Below are positions 11,012 to 19,996 of a stretch of 64,000 nt of DNA, one piece after another (position 1 is the stretch's first letter; each line of letters begins with the position of its first letter). The translations under genes were made by a program, and so were the position numbers. The notes beneath the pieces are model-generated. The model worked only from the letters and a program-made list of their open reading frames with translations, was not told the origin of the DNA and searched no databases. The stretch is taken from contig NZ_LAHO01000003.1 of the NCBI RefSeq assembly GCF_000987775.1, positions 124,001 to 188,000 of the forward strand, written 5' to 3'. The DNA comes from Arsukibacterium ikkense (lineage in GTDB: Bacteria > Pseudomonadota > Gammaproteobacteria > Enterobacterales > Alteromonadaceae).

Positions 11012-12493
11012 CTATTCGTCCCAGTTACGCTCGTCGCGCGCTAACATTGAAATAGAAGCGACCGGGCCCCATGTGCCCGCCTGATAGGTTTTAGCCGGCT
11101 CGTTATTGTTTTTCCAGGCATTTAGTATGCCGTCAACCCACTGCCAGGCCTGTTCTACTTCGTCACGACGAACAAACAAGTACTGATTACCTAGCATGGC
11201 CTCCAGCAATAATCGCTCATAAGCGTCGGCAATTCTCTGCGCTTTAAAGGTTTCATCAAAACTTAAATCAAGTTTACTTTGCTGCAGGCGCATATGTTCA
11301 CCCAGCCCGGGTATTTTGTTCATCACCTGCACTTCCACCCCTTCATCGGGTTGCAGGCGGATGATCAACTTGTTGGCTGGCAGTTCGTTGTAAGTTTCAT
11401 GAAAAATATTATGTGGTTGTGGCTTAAAACAAATAACCACCTCGCTGTGCTTTTTCGGCATACGTTTACCTGTACGCAGGTAAAAGGGCACGCCAGCCCA
11501 GCGCCAGTTATCAATATCCACTTTTATCGCAACAAAGGTTTCAGTTTTGCTACCAATACGCGCGCCTTCTTCTTCCAGGTATCCTGGTACCTGCTTGCCC
11601 GCTACAAAACCACTGGCATACTGCCCACGCACCGTCTTTTCCTGCACATTACTGCTGTCAATCCGGCGTAATGCTTTAAGTACTTTTAGTTTTTCATCAC
11701 GAATGCTGTCGGCATCCAACCGGGCAGGCGGTTCCATGGCAATTAGCGACAATACCTGGAGCAAGTGGTTCTGCACCATGTCGCGCATCTGGCCGGCGTC
11801 ATCGTAGTAACTCCAGCGCCCTTCTACCCCCACCTCTTCAGCCACGGTGATCTGCACATGATCAATAGCATTGTGGTCCCAGTTTGACGCAAATATGGCA
11901 TTAGCAAAACGCAATGCCAGTAAATTAAGTACGGTTTCTTTACCCAGATAATGGTCAATCCGGTAGATCTGACATTCCTTAAAGAACTCAGCAACCTGGT
12001 CATTTATCACAATAGAGGATGCTAAATTATGGCCAATAGGCTTTTCCAGTACTACTCGTGACGGCTCTGCTGCCAGGCCTGCCGCGGCCAGGCCCTTACA
12101 AAGATCGCCGAACAGCGCTGGTGGTGTGGCAAAATAGCTGACTGGTGTTCTTTTGCCCGGGTCGATTAACTTACCCAGCTTTTTATAATCAGTGATTTTG
12201 GTCAGGTCGAGTTGTACATAGAGAAGTTTTGCCGCCAGCTGCTGCCAGACAGCTTCGTCCAGAGTCTCTTTTTTTAAGAAAGTATTGAGGTTGGTTTTTA
12301 CCATCTCGAGATAGCTGTTATTGTCCATTGCATCACGAGCTACGCCGATAATGCGTGAGTCTGCCGCCAGCAGGCCAGCTTTCTCTAACTGATATAATGC
12401 GGGCAAAAGCTTACGCCGGGCTAAGTCACCTTTAGTGCCGAATAAAATTAAATCGCAGGCGTTATTCTGAGCATTGTGTGCTGTTGTCGTCAT
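11012..12493 (-). CDS. zwf: glucose-6-phosphate 1-dehydrogenase
   Basis: NADP-linked oxidation of glucose 6-phosphate and first gene of the Entner-Doudoroff operon. The 493 residues include the Rossmann start LILFGTKGDLARRKLLPALY (GTKGDLA in place of the usual GASGDLA), EKPIGHN at about 150, and the active-site RIDHYLGKE with the catalytic His. AAGGGT lies upstream of the ATG. A HexR-type palindrome sits 83 bases upstream of the start, between zwf and divergent hexR, so the whole operon is predicted to be derepressed when KDPG binds HexR. Confidence 0.96.
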   Translation of the reverse strand: MTTTAHNAQNNACDLILFGTKGDLARRKLLPALYQLEKAGLLAADSRIIGVARDAMDNNSYLEMVKTNLNTFLKKETLDEAVWQQLAAKLLYVQLDLTKITDYKKLGKLIDPGKRTPVSYFATPPALFGDLCKGLAAAGLAAEPSRVVLEKPIGHNLASSIVINDQVAEFFKECQIYRIDHYLGKETVLNLLALRFANAIFASNWDHNAIDHVQITVAEEVGVEGRWSYYDDAGQMRDMVQNHLLQVLSLIAMEPPARLDADSIRDEKLKVLKALRRIDSSNVQEKTVRGQYASGFVAGKQVPGYLEEEGARIGSKTETFVAIKVDIDNWRWAGVPFYLRTGKRMPKKHSEVVICFKPQPHNIFHETYNELPANKLIIRLQPDEGVEVQVMNKIPGLGEHMRLQQSKLDLSFDETFKAQRIADAYERLLLEAMLGNQYLFVRRDEVEQAWQWVDGILNAWKNNNEPAKTYQAGTWGPVASISMLARDERNWDE

Positions 12494-12575
12494 GTCTGAC
12501 CCTTGTAATAATACGTAATTTTACAACACTTGCCGCATACTAACGCGCCAAAAGGCCGCTGTAAACCCGATTTGT

Positions 12576-12590
12576 TGTAATTTAATTACA
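12576..12590. promoter_or_regulatory. HexR operator between zwf and hexR
   Basis: TGTAATTTAATTACA matches the HexR consensus described for Shewanella and relatives (TGTAAT-N3-ATTACA type). Its place in the divergent zwf/hexR intergenic region fits repression of both the operon and hexR itself. Confidence 0.88.
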
Positions 12591-12767
12591 GCATAAGTTA
12601 TATTTTGACTAATCTTACATATTAAGGCAGCCTTAGCAACGCAATTACAGTTTTGTGGTAAATTTAATACTGTTTTGTCGGCACACTTGGTGTATAACCA
12701 AGCAGGCAACAGATGTTATCAAAAGCAGTTGCCACCATTACAACTTAATACTGTCAGGAATTAGTGG

Positions 12768-13625
12768 ATGAACGTACTGGAAAAAATTGTAAGTAGTGTA
12801 ACCAGCTTCAGCAAATCTGAACGCAAAGTGGCTGACGTTATATTAGCTAATCCACAGATCACTATTCACAGCAGTATAGCAGCGCTGGCCAAAATGGCTG
12901 ATGTCAGTGAGCCCACTGTCAACCGTTTTTGCCGCCGGCTCGACACCAAAGGCTTTCCTGACTTTAAATTGCATTTGGCCCAAAGCCTGGCAAATGGTAC
13001 GCCCTATGTAAACCGGCATGTCGAAGAAGAAGATGGCCCGGAAGCTTATACCGCCAAAATTTTTGAGTCGACCATGGCTGCGCTGGACACCGCCAGGCAA
13101 CGCGTTGATATTAATACCATTAACCGAGCGGTTGATGTATTAACCCAGGCGAAAAAGATTTCATTTTTTGGTTTGGGAGCGTCAGCCTCTGTGGCGCATG
13201 ATGCCCAGAATAAGTTTTTCCGTTTTAACGTGCCGGTAGTATGCTTTGACGATATTGTGATGCAACGCATGTCGGCAATTAACAGCTCTGATGGCGATGT
13301 GGTGGTATGCATCAGCCATACCGGCCGCACGAAAAACCTCTGTGATATTGCAGCTATCGCCCGTGAAAACGATGCGACGGTAATAGGTATAACGGCCTAT
13401 GACAGCCCGCTTGCCCGAGAGTGCACCCTGGTTTTATCGCTGGATGTGCCGGAAGATACCGATATGTATATGCCTATGGCGTCCCGGGTGGCGCAACTGG
13501 TATTAATTGATATTCTGGCAACCGGCTTTACTTTACGCCGCGGCAGTAAATTCCGGGAAAACCTGAAAAAGGTTAAAGACAGCTTGCGCGGCTCACGCTT
13601 TGAAAAGAAAGACTTCACTAATTAA
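12768..13625 (+). CDS. hexR: HexR, RpiR-family transcriptional regulator of central carbon metabolism
   Basis: A 285-residue RpiR-type regulator with an N-terminal helix-turn-helix (about 1-77; [22 protein letters not shown] is the recognition part) and a C-terminal SIS sugar-phosphate domain (about 125-255; [15 protein letters not shown] and [15 protein letters not shown]). HexR proteins bind KDPG and regulate Entner-Doudoroff and glycolytic genes. It is divergent from zwf and followed by pyk; HexR operators occur upstream of both. AGGA precedes the ATG. The first 8 residues MNVLEKIV are family-typical. Confidence 0.95.
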   Translation: MNVLEKIVSSVTSFSKSERKVADVILANPQITIHSSIAALAKMADVSEPTVNRFCRRLDTKGFPDFKLHLAQSLANGTPYVNRHVEEEDGPEAYTAKIFESTMAALDTARQRVDINTINRAVDVLTQAKKISFFGLGASASVAHDAQNKFFRFNVPVVCFDDIVMQRMSAINSSDGDVVVCISHTGRTKNLCDIAAIARENDATVIGITAYDSPLARECTLVLSLDVPEDTDMYMPMASRVAQLVLIDILATGFTLRRGSKFRENLKKVKDSLRGSRFEKKDFTN

Positions 13626-13699
13626 TTTGTCGCTTTTTATCATTTCAGGTTGGTCAACTGCACCAACCTGTCGCTTTTAAGCTTAATGCCGCTGTATTC

Positions 13700-13714
13700 T
13701 GTAATAAAATTACA
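13700..13714. promoter_or_regulatory. HexR operator upstream of pyk
   Basis: TGTAATAAAATTACA, another close HexR palindrome, lies 49 bases upstream of the pyruvate kinase start. It implies that pyk belongs to the same regulon and has its own promoter after hexR. Confidence 0.85.
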
Positions 13715-13762
13715 TTACACTTAACCAATTGTTCGATCCGCGTCCAACAGCAGGAGCATCTG

Positions 13763-15199
13763 ATGCCAAGAAGAACCAAAATTGTCGCCACTCTCGGCCC
13801 CGCTACCAATACTCAGCAGTCTATCGAAAAGCTTATCAGCGCAGGTGCTAGCGTATTCCGGCTTAACTTCTCTCATGGCAGTGCTGATGATCACCGGGAA
13901 AGAGCCAGTATGGTGCGCGCTGCAGCTGAAAAATTAGGCGCGCATGTTGCCATCCTGGGCGACTTACAAGGACCGAAAATCCGGGTATCTACCTTTAAAG
14001 AAGGGGCGGTGCTACTGGCAGAAGGTCAGCAGTTTGTGCTGGACGCCAGCCTGGCTAAAGGCGAAGGCGATCATCATCAGGTGGGTATTGATTACAAAGC
14101 GCTGCCACAAGATGTCAGTGCTGGCGACTTACTCTTGCTAGACGATGGACGGATCCAGCTGCAGGTGGAAAAGGTTGACGGTGACCGGGTGTATACCAAG
14201 GTAACGGTTGGCGGCAAGCTGAGTAACAATAAAGGCATTAATCGCCAGGGCGGCGGCTTAACCGCACCGGCTCTGACTGAAAAAGATAAAGCTGACATTA
14301 TCACTGCGGCGGAAATTGAGGTTGATTTTCTGGCAGTTTCCTTCCCTCGCAGTGGCGACGATATGCGTCTGGCGCGGCAGCTGGCGCAAGCTGCTGGCTC
14401 AGAAGCACGCATGATGGCAAAAATTGAGCGGGCTGAAGCCGTTGCCGACAATGAAACCCTGGATGACATTATTCTGGCTTCGGATGCCGTGATGGTTGCC
14501 CGCGGCGATTTGGGTGTTGAAATTGGTGATGCAGAGCTGGTTGGCCAGCAAAAGCGCATTATTGCCCGCTCCCGCCAGCTCAACCGGGTGGTTATTACCG
14601 CCACCCAAATGATGGAAAGCATGATTGAAAGCCCCATGCCAACCCGGGCAGAAGTGATGGATGTGGCTAACGCCGTATTAGATGGTACCGATGCAGTGAT
14701 GTTATCGGCAGAAACCGCTGCGGGTAAATACCCCACCGAAACCGTAAAAGCCATGGCACGGGTATGTGATGGTGCTGAAAAGCACCCCAGCGTGCAAATT
14801 TCCAAGCACCGGATGGATGTGGCCTTTACTGAGATCAGTGAAACTATCGCCTTATCAGCCATGTATGCAGCCAATCACCTGGCTGGTATCAAAGCCATTA
14901 TCGCCCTGACCGAATCAGGCTACACCGCTAAACTGATGTCACGCATCACCTCACCACAACCCATTTATGCGCTGTCACGACACAATAGAACCCTGAATAA
15001 AATGGCGCTGTACCGTGGCGTTTATCCGGCGTTTTTTGACAGTACCATGTTGGTTGAGCAATCGCTGGCCGACGCCGCCATTGATGCCATTCGTAAGCAA
15101 GCCGGCCTGAAAAGCGGTGATTTAGTCATTATGACCCATGGTGACGCCATGGAAACGATTGGCGCTTCTAATACCTGTAAAATTGTGCAGGTAAAGTAA
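13763..15199 (+). CDS. pykA: pyruvate kinase (PykA type)
   Basis: Converts PEP and ADP to pyruvate and ATP. The 478-residue length and motifs are standard: [12 protein letters not shown] at the N-terminus, [13 protein letters not shown] (active-site Arg and Asn), AKIERAEA in the metal-site region, [11 protein letters not shown], and [10 protein letters not shown]...[28 protein letters not shown] full C-terminal regulatory domain is present. The neighbourhood with hexR and the HexR site favours the PykA isoform. AGGAG lies 8 bases before the ATG. A strong terminator follows. Confidence 0.95.
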   Translation: MPRRTKIVATLGPATNTQQSIEKLISAGASVFRLNFSHGSADDHRERASMVRAAAEKLGAHVAILGDLQGPKIRVSTFKEGAVLLAEGQQFVLDASLAKGEGDHHQVGIDYKALPQDVSAGDLLLLDDGRIQLQVEKVDGDRVYTKVTVGGKLSNNKGINRQGGGLTAPALTEKDKADIITAAEIEVDFLAVSFPRSGDDMRLARQLAQAAGSEARMMAKIERAEAVADNETLDDIILASDAVMVARGDLGVEIGDAELVGQQKRIIARSRQLNRVVITATQMMESMIESPMPTRAEVMDVANAVLDGTDAVMLSAETAAGKYPTETVKAMARVCDGAEKHPSVQISKHRMDVAFTEISETIALSAMYAANHLAGIKAIIALTESGYTAKLMSRITSPQPIYALSRHNRTLNKMALYRGVYPAFFDSTMLVEQSLADAAIDAIRKQAGLKSGDLVIMTHGDAMETIGASNTCKIVQVK

Positions 15200-15219
15200 G
15201 CTCAGCCGTCAGTTCTAAC

Positions 15220-15250
15220 ATTAAAAAAGGGCCGGTGGCCCTTTTTTAAT
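15220..15250. terminator. bidirectional terminator between pykA and the DMT transporter
   Basis: ATTAAAAAAGGGCC-ggt-GGCCCTTTTTTAAT. GC-rich stem flanked by A- and T-runs on both sides, so it can end pykA (plus) and the converging transporter gene (minus). Confidence 0.9.
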
Positions 15251-15268
15251 GTGTCATGTTAACACAAC

Positions 15269-16240
15269 TTAAAACACATCCCGTTGTAGCTTACGTACCC
15301 GCCTGGCAGCACGATACTCAACAAACTGTGGTGCCAAAGCAGTTAACGCAGAGCCGGTAACCACCATTAAAGCACCCAGCCAGGACCAGATATTCAACTG
15401 CTGGGCAGCTAAGAAATCAGGGAACAACCAGCCGGTCAGATTGGCAAATAAAATAGTAAACAGTGGCGTTACCGCCAGTACCGCGCTGACTTTAGACGCT
15501 TCCCAGTGATGCAGTGCCTCAGCAAAAGCGCCATACGCCACCACAGTATTCAGACAACAGAACACCAGTAGTGCCCAGTGCAAGTTGCTCATCGTCAGCA
15601 AAGGTGCAAAGTCCGACACCGGCATAAAGCACACTGTCCCGGCAACATACAGCAGGTACATAATTTGCTTCGAACTATAGCTAACCAGTAATTGCTTTTG
15701 TGCCAGGGCATAGGCCGCCCAGGTAATGCCCGCAGCAATCACCAACAGCACGCCCAACGTTTCTGAACTGGCCTGCAGCACCAGCTCAACCAGGCGCTCA
15801 TTAAAAAACAGCAACAAACCACCAAGCAAGGTAACAGCGCCAACTTTTTGCCATAACAACAGCTTTTCTTTGAAAATAACAATGCCACCCAGCATCATCA
15901 GAAAAGGCGCCAGCTGAATAACTACCTGGCCAGTTTCGGCACTAAGATAGTTTAAGCCACTTAAATACATAATATAATTTGATAATAAGCCGACAACCGC
16001 TATCAGCATCAGCCAGGCCACCTTGCGGTTATACAGCCGTTTTAATACCGGTAGTTTGCCGCGTGCCGCCAGCCATAATCCTACTATCACAGCAGCAGCA
16101 AGAAAGCGGATGGCGGTTATGGTGTTAGCAGACATAATATCGAGCAGGATCTTCAGGGCTATTGGCAGGGCCCCCCACAAAATTGCCGTGGTCAGCGCCA
16201 GTAACAACCCAATCAGACTTCTCCCGGTAATTTGGTGCAT
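15269..16240 (-). CDS. DMT/EamA family transporter
   Basis: A 323-residue inner-membrane protein with two EamA repeats and about ten hydrophobic helices, for example LIGLLLALTTAILWGALPIA at the start and a repeat WAAYALAQKQLL in the middle. The family exports metabolites or amino acids; the substrate cannot be read from sequence. The start at 16240 (MHQITGRSLIG) is preferred because GAGGAA lies about 10 bases upstream; the in-frame ATG at 16285 adds a non-hydrophobic 15 residues with no ribosome binding site. It is divergent from pfkA. Confidence 0.85.
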   Translation of the reverse strand: MHQITGRSLIGLLLALTTAILWGALPIALKILLDIMSANTITAIRFLAAAVIVGLWLAARGKLPVLKRLYNRKVAWLMLIAVVGLLSNYIMYLSGLNYLSAETGQVVIQLAPFLMMLGGIVIFKEKLLLWQKVGAVTLLGGLLLFFNERLVELVLQASSETLGVLLVIAAGITWAAYALAQKQLLVSYSSKQIMYLLYVAGTVCFMPVSDFAPLLTMSNLHWALLVFCCLNTVVAYGAFAEALHHWEASKVSAVLAVTPLFTILFANLTGWLFPDFLAAQQLNIWSWLGALMVVTGSALTALAPQFVEYRAARRVRKLQRDVF

Positions 16241-16411
16241 AGTACAGTGTTTCCTCAGACAGGCAGCGGCTGGCAGTTCAACCATGGCTATTGTCTCTTA
16301 TTTCGGGTTAAGCTGTCTTGTAGTTTGTGAAAGTTTGCGACAAATCAAATGCGTTGATTGTGTAGCCACTATACTGAAGCGATTAACCACTACCCAACCA
16401 CAGGAATGACA

Positions 16412-17407
16412 ATGAGTACGATTAAACGACTGGCGGTGCTAACCTCTGGTGGTGATGCACCAGGCATGAATGCCTGCATCCGCGCTATTCAACTTACTGC
16501 CAGCGCCTGTAATATTGAAGTGATTGGTTTTCACCACGGTTTTAACGGCTTGCTGGAGCAGGAATATCAGAGCTTACACTCGCATCATGTCGATAATATA
16601 ATTCAACGCGGTGGTACCATCCTCAAAAGTGCCCGCTGTCCGGCACTGGAGCAAACCGATGGGCCCGCCCGGGCAGCAGAAGCATTGCAGCAGCTGAATA
16701 TTGATGCGCTGATTGTGATAGGCGGCGATGGCAGCTTTCGTGGCACCCTGGCCATCAGCAAGCATTACAGTGGCCAGCTGATCGGCGTGCCGGGTACCAT
16801 TGATAATGACGTAGATGGCACCGACAATACCATTGGTTTTGCCACCGCGCTTGATACCGCCCTGGATGCTATTGATAAAATTCGCGACACTGCCGATGCC
16901 TTTGAACGGATTTTTTTAGTTGAGTTAATGGGCCGGCACAGTGGCTATCTTAGCCTGGCTGCCGGTATTGCTGCCGGCGCTGAGCAAATTATCTGTCCTG
17001 AATTTGGCACCCTCAGTCCTGCCAACCTGAAGCCCATTATTACCCCTATTCAGCATGCCCAGCTGCTGAAAGGCAAAGCCAGCTATATTATGATTGTCGC
17101 CGAAAACAGTTACCCTGGTGGCACTACGGCTTTAGCCGAGGCATTAACCGAGGCAATCGGTATTGAATGTCGCGCCTGTATTCTTGGGCATATTCAACGT
17201 GGTGGCAGCCCGGTCGGTGCAGACAGGATCCTGGCAACCAAGCTCGGTGCTTATGCAGTTGAACAATTGCTGCAAGGCGCTAACCTGATGATGGCAGGTG
17301 AGGTTAATGGCGAAGCCGTGTTATACCCTTTGGCGAAAACCGGCGACAGAACAAAAGCCATAGACCCTTTTCTGGTGCGTTGGCAGCAACAAATTGGCAG
17401 TTTGTAA
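16412..17407 (+). CDS. pfkA: ATP-dependent 6-phosphofructokinase
   Basis: Phosphorylates fructose 6-phosphate in glycolysis. The 331-residue protein shows LTSGGDAPGMNACIRA, IGGDGSFRG and GVPGTIDNDVDGTDNTIGFATALD; Gly in GGDGS and PGTIDND (not PKTIDND) mark the ATP- rather than pyrophosphate-dependent class. The later ELMGRHSGYLS and ILGHIQRGGSP are also typical. The start at 16412 uses AGGA 7 bases upstream; further in-frame ATGs at 16406 and 16358 would place or bypass that site. It is notable beside a complete Entner-Doudoroff operon, because many Alteromonadales such as Shewanella lack Pfk. Confidence 0.95.
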   Translation: MSTIKRLAVLTSGGDAPGMNACIRAIQLTASACNIEVIGFHHGFNGLLEQEYQSLHSHHVDNIIQRGGTILKSARCPALEQTDGPARAAEALQQLNIDALIVIGGDGSFRGTLAISKHYSGQLIGVPGTIDNDVDGTDNTIGFATALDTALDAIDKIRDTADAFERIFLVELMGRHSGYLSLAAGIAAGAEQIICPEFGTLSPANLKPIITPIQHAQLLKGKASYIMIVAENSYPGGTTALAEALTEAIGIECRACILGHIQRGGSPVGADRILATKLGAYAVEQLLQGANLMMAGEVNGEAVLYPLAKTGDRTKAIDPFLVRWQQQIGSL

Positions 17408-17415
17408 ACTGCCAA
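17394..17415. repeat. perfect palindrome spanning the pfkA stop codon
   Basis: TTGGCAGTTT-gt-AAACTGCCAA, 10-base arms with the TAA stop inside the hairpin. No T-run follows on either strand. It may serve as a 3' stability hairpin or a shared end for pfkA and the converging response regulator gene. Confidence 0.55.
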
Positions 17416-17441
17416 AATAGGCTTGCTAGCAACGAAAATAG

Positions 17442-18260
17442 CTACTGGCTGAAGACTTGCTTCACCCGATCTTTATAACTACGGCTTACTTTCACGGCCT
17501 GGCCATTGGTAAGCATTAACTGATGCTCACCATTAGACAACATTTGCAATTTGGCAATGGTATGCACATTAACAATGGCCGAACGGTGTACCCGGACAAA
17601 CAACCGGGGATCTAACTCTAACTCCAGCTCCTTCATCGTCCGTCGCAATATATGGGTCTGGCCGTCTTTGGTATGGATACACATATAATCACCGGCCGCA
17701 TCAACCCAGTCAATTTCCGCTACGGGCACCCGGGTAATTTCACCACTATCTTTAATACTGATAGCATCCGGGAAACGGTCATTTACCACTGGCTCAGATT
17801 TATCCAGCCGCTGCAGAATATTGCCGGCTTCATCACCAGTTAATTTTGCCACCGCTGCCGCCAACTGGCCCTTATGCTTCTGGCTGTCTGCCGCGGCATG
17901 AAATTTCAACACCTTAGCCACTGCTGCTTTCAGCCGCTCAGGTTCAACCGGTTTTAACACATAATCAAGTGCATTCACTTCAAAGGCGTTAAACGCATAA
18001 TGATCATAGGCCGTGACAAACACTATATAAGGTAGTTTACCCTGCTGTTGTTGTAAGCTTTTTAACACAGCAAAACCATCCATGCCTGGCATTTCAACAT
18101 CCAGAAATACCACATCGGGCTTGAGCTCGAGTATCTGTGCTACGGCTTCATCGCCATTGCTACACTCTGCCACCACTTCCAGCTGCTCAAAAGCTGCCAG
18201 CCGCACCAGCATGCCTTTGCGGGCCAGAGGTTCATCATCTACTACTATTACCTTCAACAT
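17442..18260 (-). CDS. LytTR-family response regulator
   Basis: A 272-residue response regulator. The receiver domain (about 1-120) has the acidic pair Asp8/Asp9, phospho-acceptor Asp54 in VFLDVEMPGMDG, and the Lys in DYVLKPVEP. A linker of about 40 residues leads to a LytTR DNA-binding domain (about 165-270) with WVDAAGDYMCIHTKDG and FVRVHRSAIVNVHTI. It overlaps the upstream kinase gene by 26 bases, so the two form a two-component pair. Such pairs (BtsR/YpdB/AlgR-like) often control transporters or peptidases; the target is not visible here. Confidence 0.92.
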   Translation of the reverse strand: MLKVIVVDDEPLARKGMLVRLAAFEQLEVVAECSNGDEAVAQILELKPDVVFLDVEMPGMDGFAVLKSLQQQQGKLPYIVFVTAYDHYAFNAFEVNALDYVLKPVEPERLKAAVAKVLKFHAAADSQKHKGQLAAAVAKLTGDEAGNILQRLDKSEPVVNDRFPDAISIKDSGEITRVPVAEIDWVDAAGDYMCIHTKDGQTHILRRTMKELELELDPRLFVRVHRSAIVNVHTIAKLQMLSNGEHQLMLTNGQAVKVSRSYKDRVKQVFSQ

Positions 18261-19335
18261 GGTTTGCTTCCGCTTGTTCTAACTGCAATGGGATCCGGAT
18301 ATTTACTTTTAATCCTCTGGGCTCGTTGTGAGTCAGTACCAGAGCAAAATCGTTGTCATACAACGCCGCCAGCCGTTCTTTAGTATTGACCAGGCCAACA
18401 CCGCAGGCATTGCTTTTAGGAATGCCATCAGTTATCGGCATACCTGGGCCGTTGTCAGATACTTCCAACAATAAGTCATGACCAAACTTCTTCGCCGTAA
18501 TGGTAATGGCACCGCCATTCACCTGACTGGCTACTGCATATTTAATAGCATTTTCTATCAAAGGTTGCAGTATTAAACTGGGCACTAAGGCTCTTTCCGT
18601 ACCCTGCTCTATATCAAACTCTATGGTTAACCGCTCTGAAAATCTGACTTTTTCTATTTCCAGGTACAGTTTTGCTGCATACAGTTCCTGCTCAAGCGGC
18701 ACCCGGTTAATCGGGTCTTTATATAGCGAGTAGCGTAAAAAATCACTGAGCCGGGTGACCATTTTATTGGCTGTATCGGTCTCATTTATCAGTACCAGGG
18801 TTGAAATTGCATTTAGGGTATTAAACAAAAAATGCGGGTTAAGCTGATACCGTAGCATTTTTAACTGTGCTTCATGTGCCTTGTTAGTTGCCGTTAATGA
18901 CTTCTGTTTTTCCAGTTGCAGGGTTTGGTAATACTTAATACCAAAATACAAGCCACTCCAGCTTAACATCACATAAAACGCTACCGGTGTATCCTTAATA
19001 TACTGCAACCAATCGTCCGGCCGATAGCCGTGGCGATAAATTTCCCAATAGTTAAAGTTTCTTACGCTGGTCCAGACCGCTGCGATCAATAATGCCAGCA
19101 GCAATACGATTAAAATCATCCGCCAGGGTGGCCAAAACCAAATCCGTTGATAAATATAGCGCAGTGGAATAGTAATCAGCCAACCAACATAAGCATCCAG
19201 CGCCAGCACAATCAAGTAGGCGTCCCGGGTTTCCTGCACCAATGAGCCCAGGTAATTAACAATGGCAAACCCCAGCCACCCCAGGCTATGCAGGATCCAG
19301 AACTGCCGGTTACGATCTTCAAACAGTTTGTACAA
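18235..19335 (-). CDS. LytS/YehU-type membrane sensor histidine kinase
   Basis: A 366-residue kinase. The first 135 residues hold about four hydrophobic segments (for example ILHSLGWLGFAIVNYLG and MILIVLLLALLIAAVW), then a short coiled linker. The His_kinase domain has the phospho-acceptor His168 in LRYQLNPHFLFNTLN, followed by a HATPase region with LIENAIKYAV and the DNGPGMP box. No separate extracytoplasmic sensor domain is present, so the stimulus may be sensed in the membrane. It is cotranscribed with the LytTR regulator. Confidence 0.9.
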   Translation of the reverse strand: MYKLFEDRNRQFWILHSLGWLGFAIVNYLGSLVQETRDAYLIVLALDAYVGWLITIPLRYIYQRIWFWPPWRMILIVLLLALLIAAVWTSVRNFNYWEIYRHGYRPDDWLQYIKDTPVAFYVMLSWSGLYFGIKYYQTLQLEKQKSLTATNKAHEAQLKMLRYQLNPHFLFNTLNAISTLVLINETDTANKMVTRLSDFLRYSLYKDPINRVPLEQELYAAKLYLEIEKVRFSERLTIEFDIEQGTERALVPSLILQPLIENAIKYAVASQVNGGAITITAKKFGHDLLLEVSDNGPGMPITDGIPKSNACGVGLVNTKERLAALYDNDFALVLTHNEPRGLKVNIRIPLQLEQAEANHVEGNSSR

Positions 19336-19463
19336 GTTAATGACCCGCCTAATTAGTCTGAGCCGATTATAACCAAGATGCAGCCTAAAGCCTTGCCGCT
19401 TGAACTGATTTCAGCAGACATTAATCGCAATTCAACGTTAATTCCTCATTACTGCAGCCAATG

Positions 19464-19880
19464 TTAAAAATCGGCCAGTACCGGCGTGGGTTTACGATCA
19501 GTCCCCAGCGCCACAAAGGTGAAATTACCCGAAATGGCTTTATGCTGATCGTCGTTGTACATATTCTCAACAAAAATATCGACGTGCACTTTAATACTGG
19601 TGCGACCTACATGCTCAATTTTAGCGACCAACTCAATAATCGAGCCTGCCGGTATGGATTCTTTAAAATCAACCCGATCAGAACACACCGTCACCAGCGG
19701 TTTACGGCAAAAACGAGTGGCAGCAATAAATGCGGCTTCATCCATCCAGGCCAACGCCTCACCACCAAACAAGGTGTTGTGATGATTGGTGCGGCCGGGA
19801 AACACAGTTTTGGTGACCCGGGTAACGGCATGTGCCATACGTTTGGCAATCAAGGCTTCACTGGGGGGGAGGTTTGACAT
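19464..19880 (-). CDS. hotdog-fold acyl-CoA thioesterase (YciA-like)
   Basis: A 138-residue hotdog protein with the YciA/BACH-type motif NHHNTLFGGEALAWMDEAAFIAA, where the Asn/Asp residues bind and activate the thioester. Members hydrolyse medium- to long-chain acyl-CoA and act as hexamers in the cytoplasm. The protein begins MSNLPPSEALIAKRMAHAVTRV. It is divergent from the M61 peptidase gene. The exact acyl-chain preference is unknown. Confidence 0.87.
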   Translation of the reverse strand: MSNLPPSEALIAKRMAHAVTRVTKTVFPGRTNHHNTLFGGEALAWMDEAAFIAATRFCRKPLVTVCSDRVDFKESIPAGSIIELVAKIEHVGRTSIKVHVDIFVENMYNDDQHKAISGNFTFVALGTDRKPTPVLADF

Positions 19881-19996
19881 AAGCTACTCACTGTAAAAAA
19901 ATAAAACATGTGCAGGCTGATAACCAACAATTGGCCGTTATTATAACAGGCCTTATCAGTACAACGTTAAGTTTAAGGCAATGGGAGCGTCATATC

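Noticed and set aside
14092..14874. 260-residue minus-strand frame inside pykA
   Set aside because: Antisense shadow of a clear pyruvate kinase gene; Ser/Arg-rich composition with no recognisable domain.
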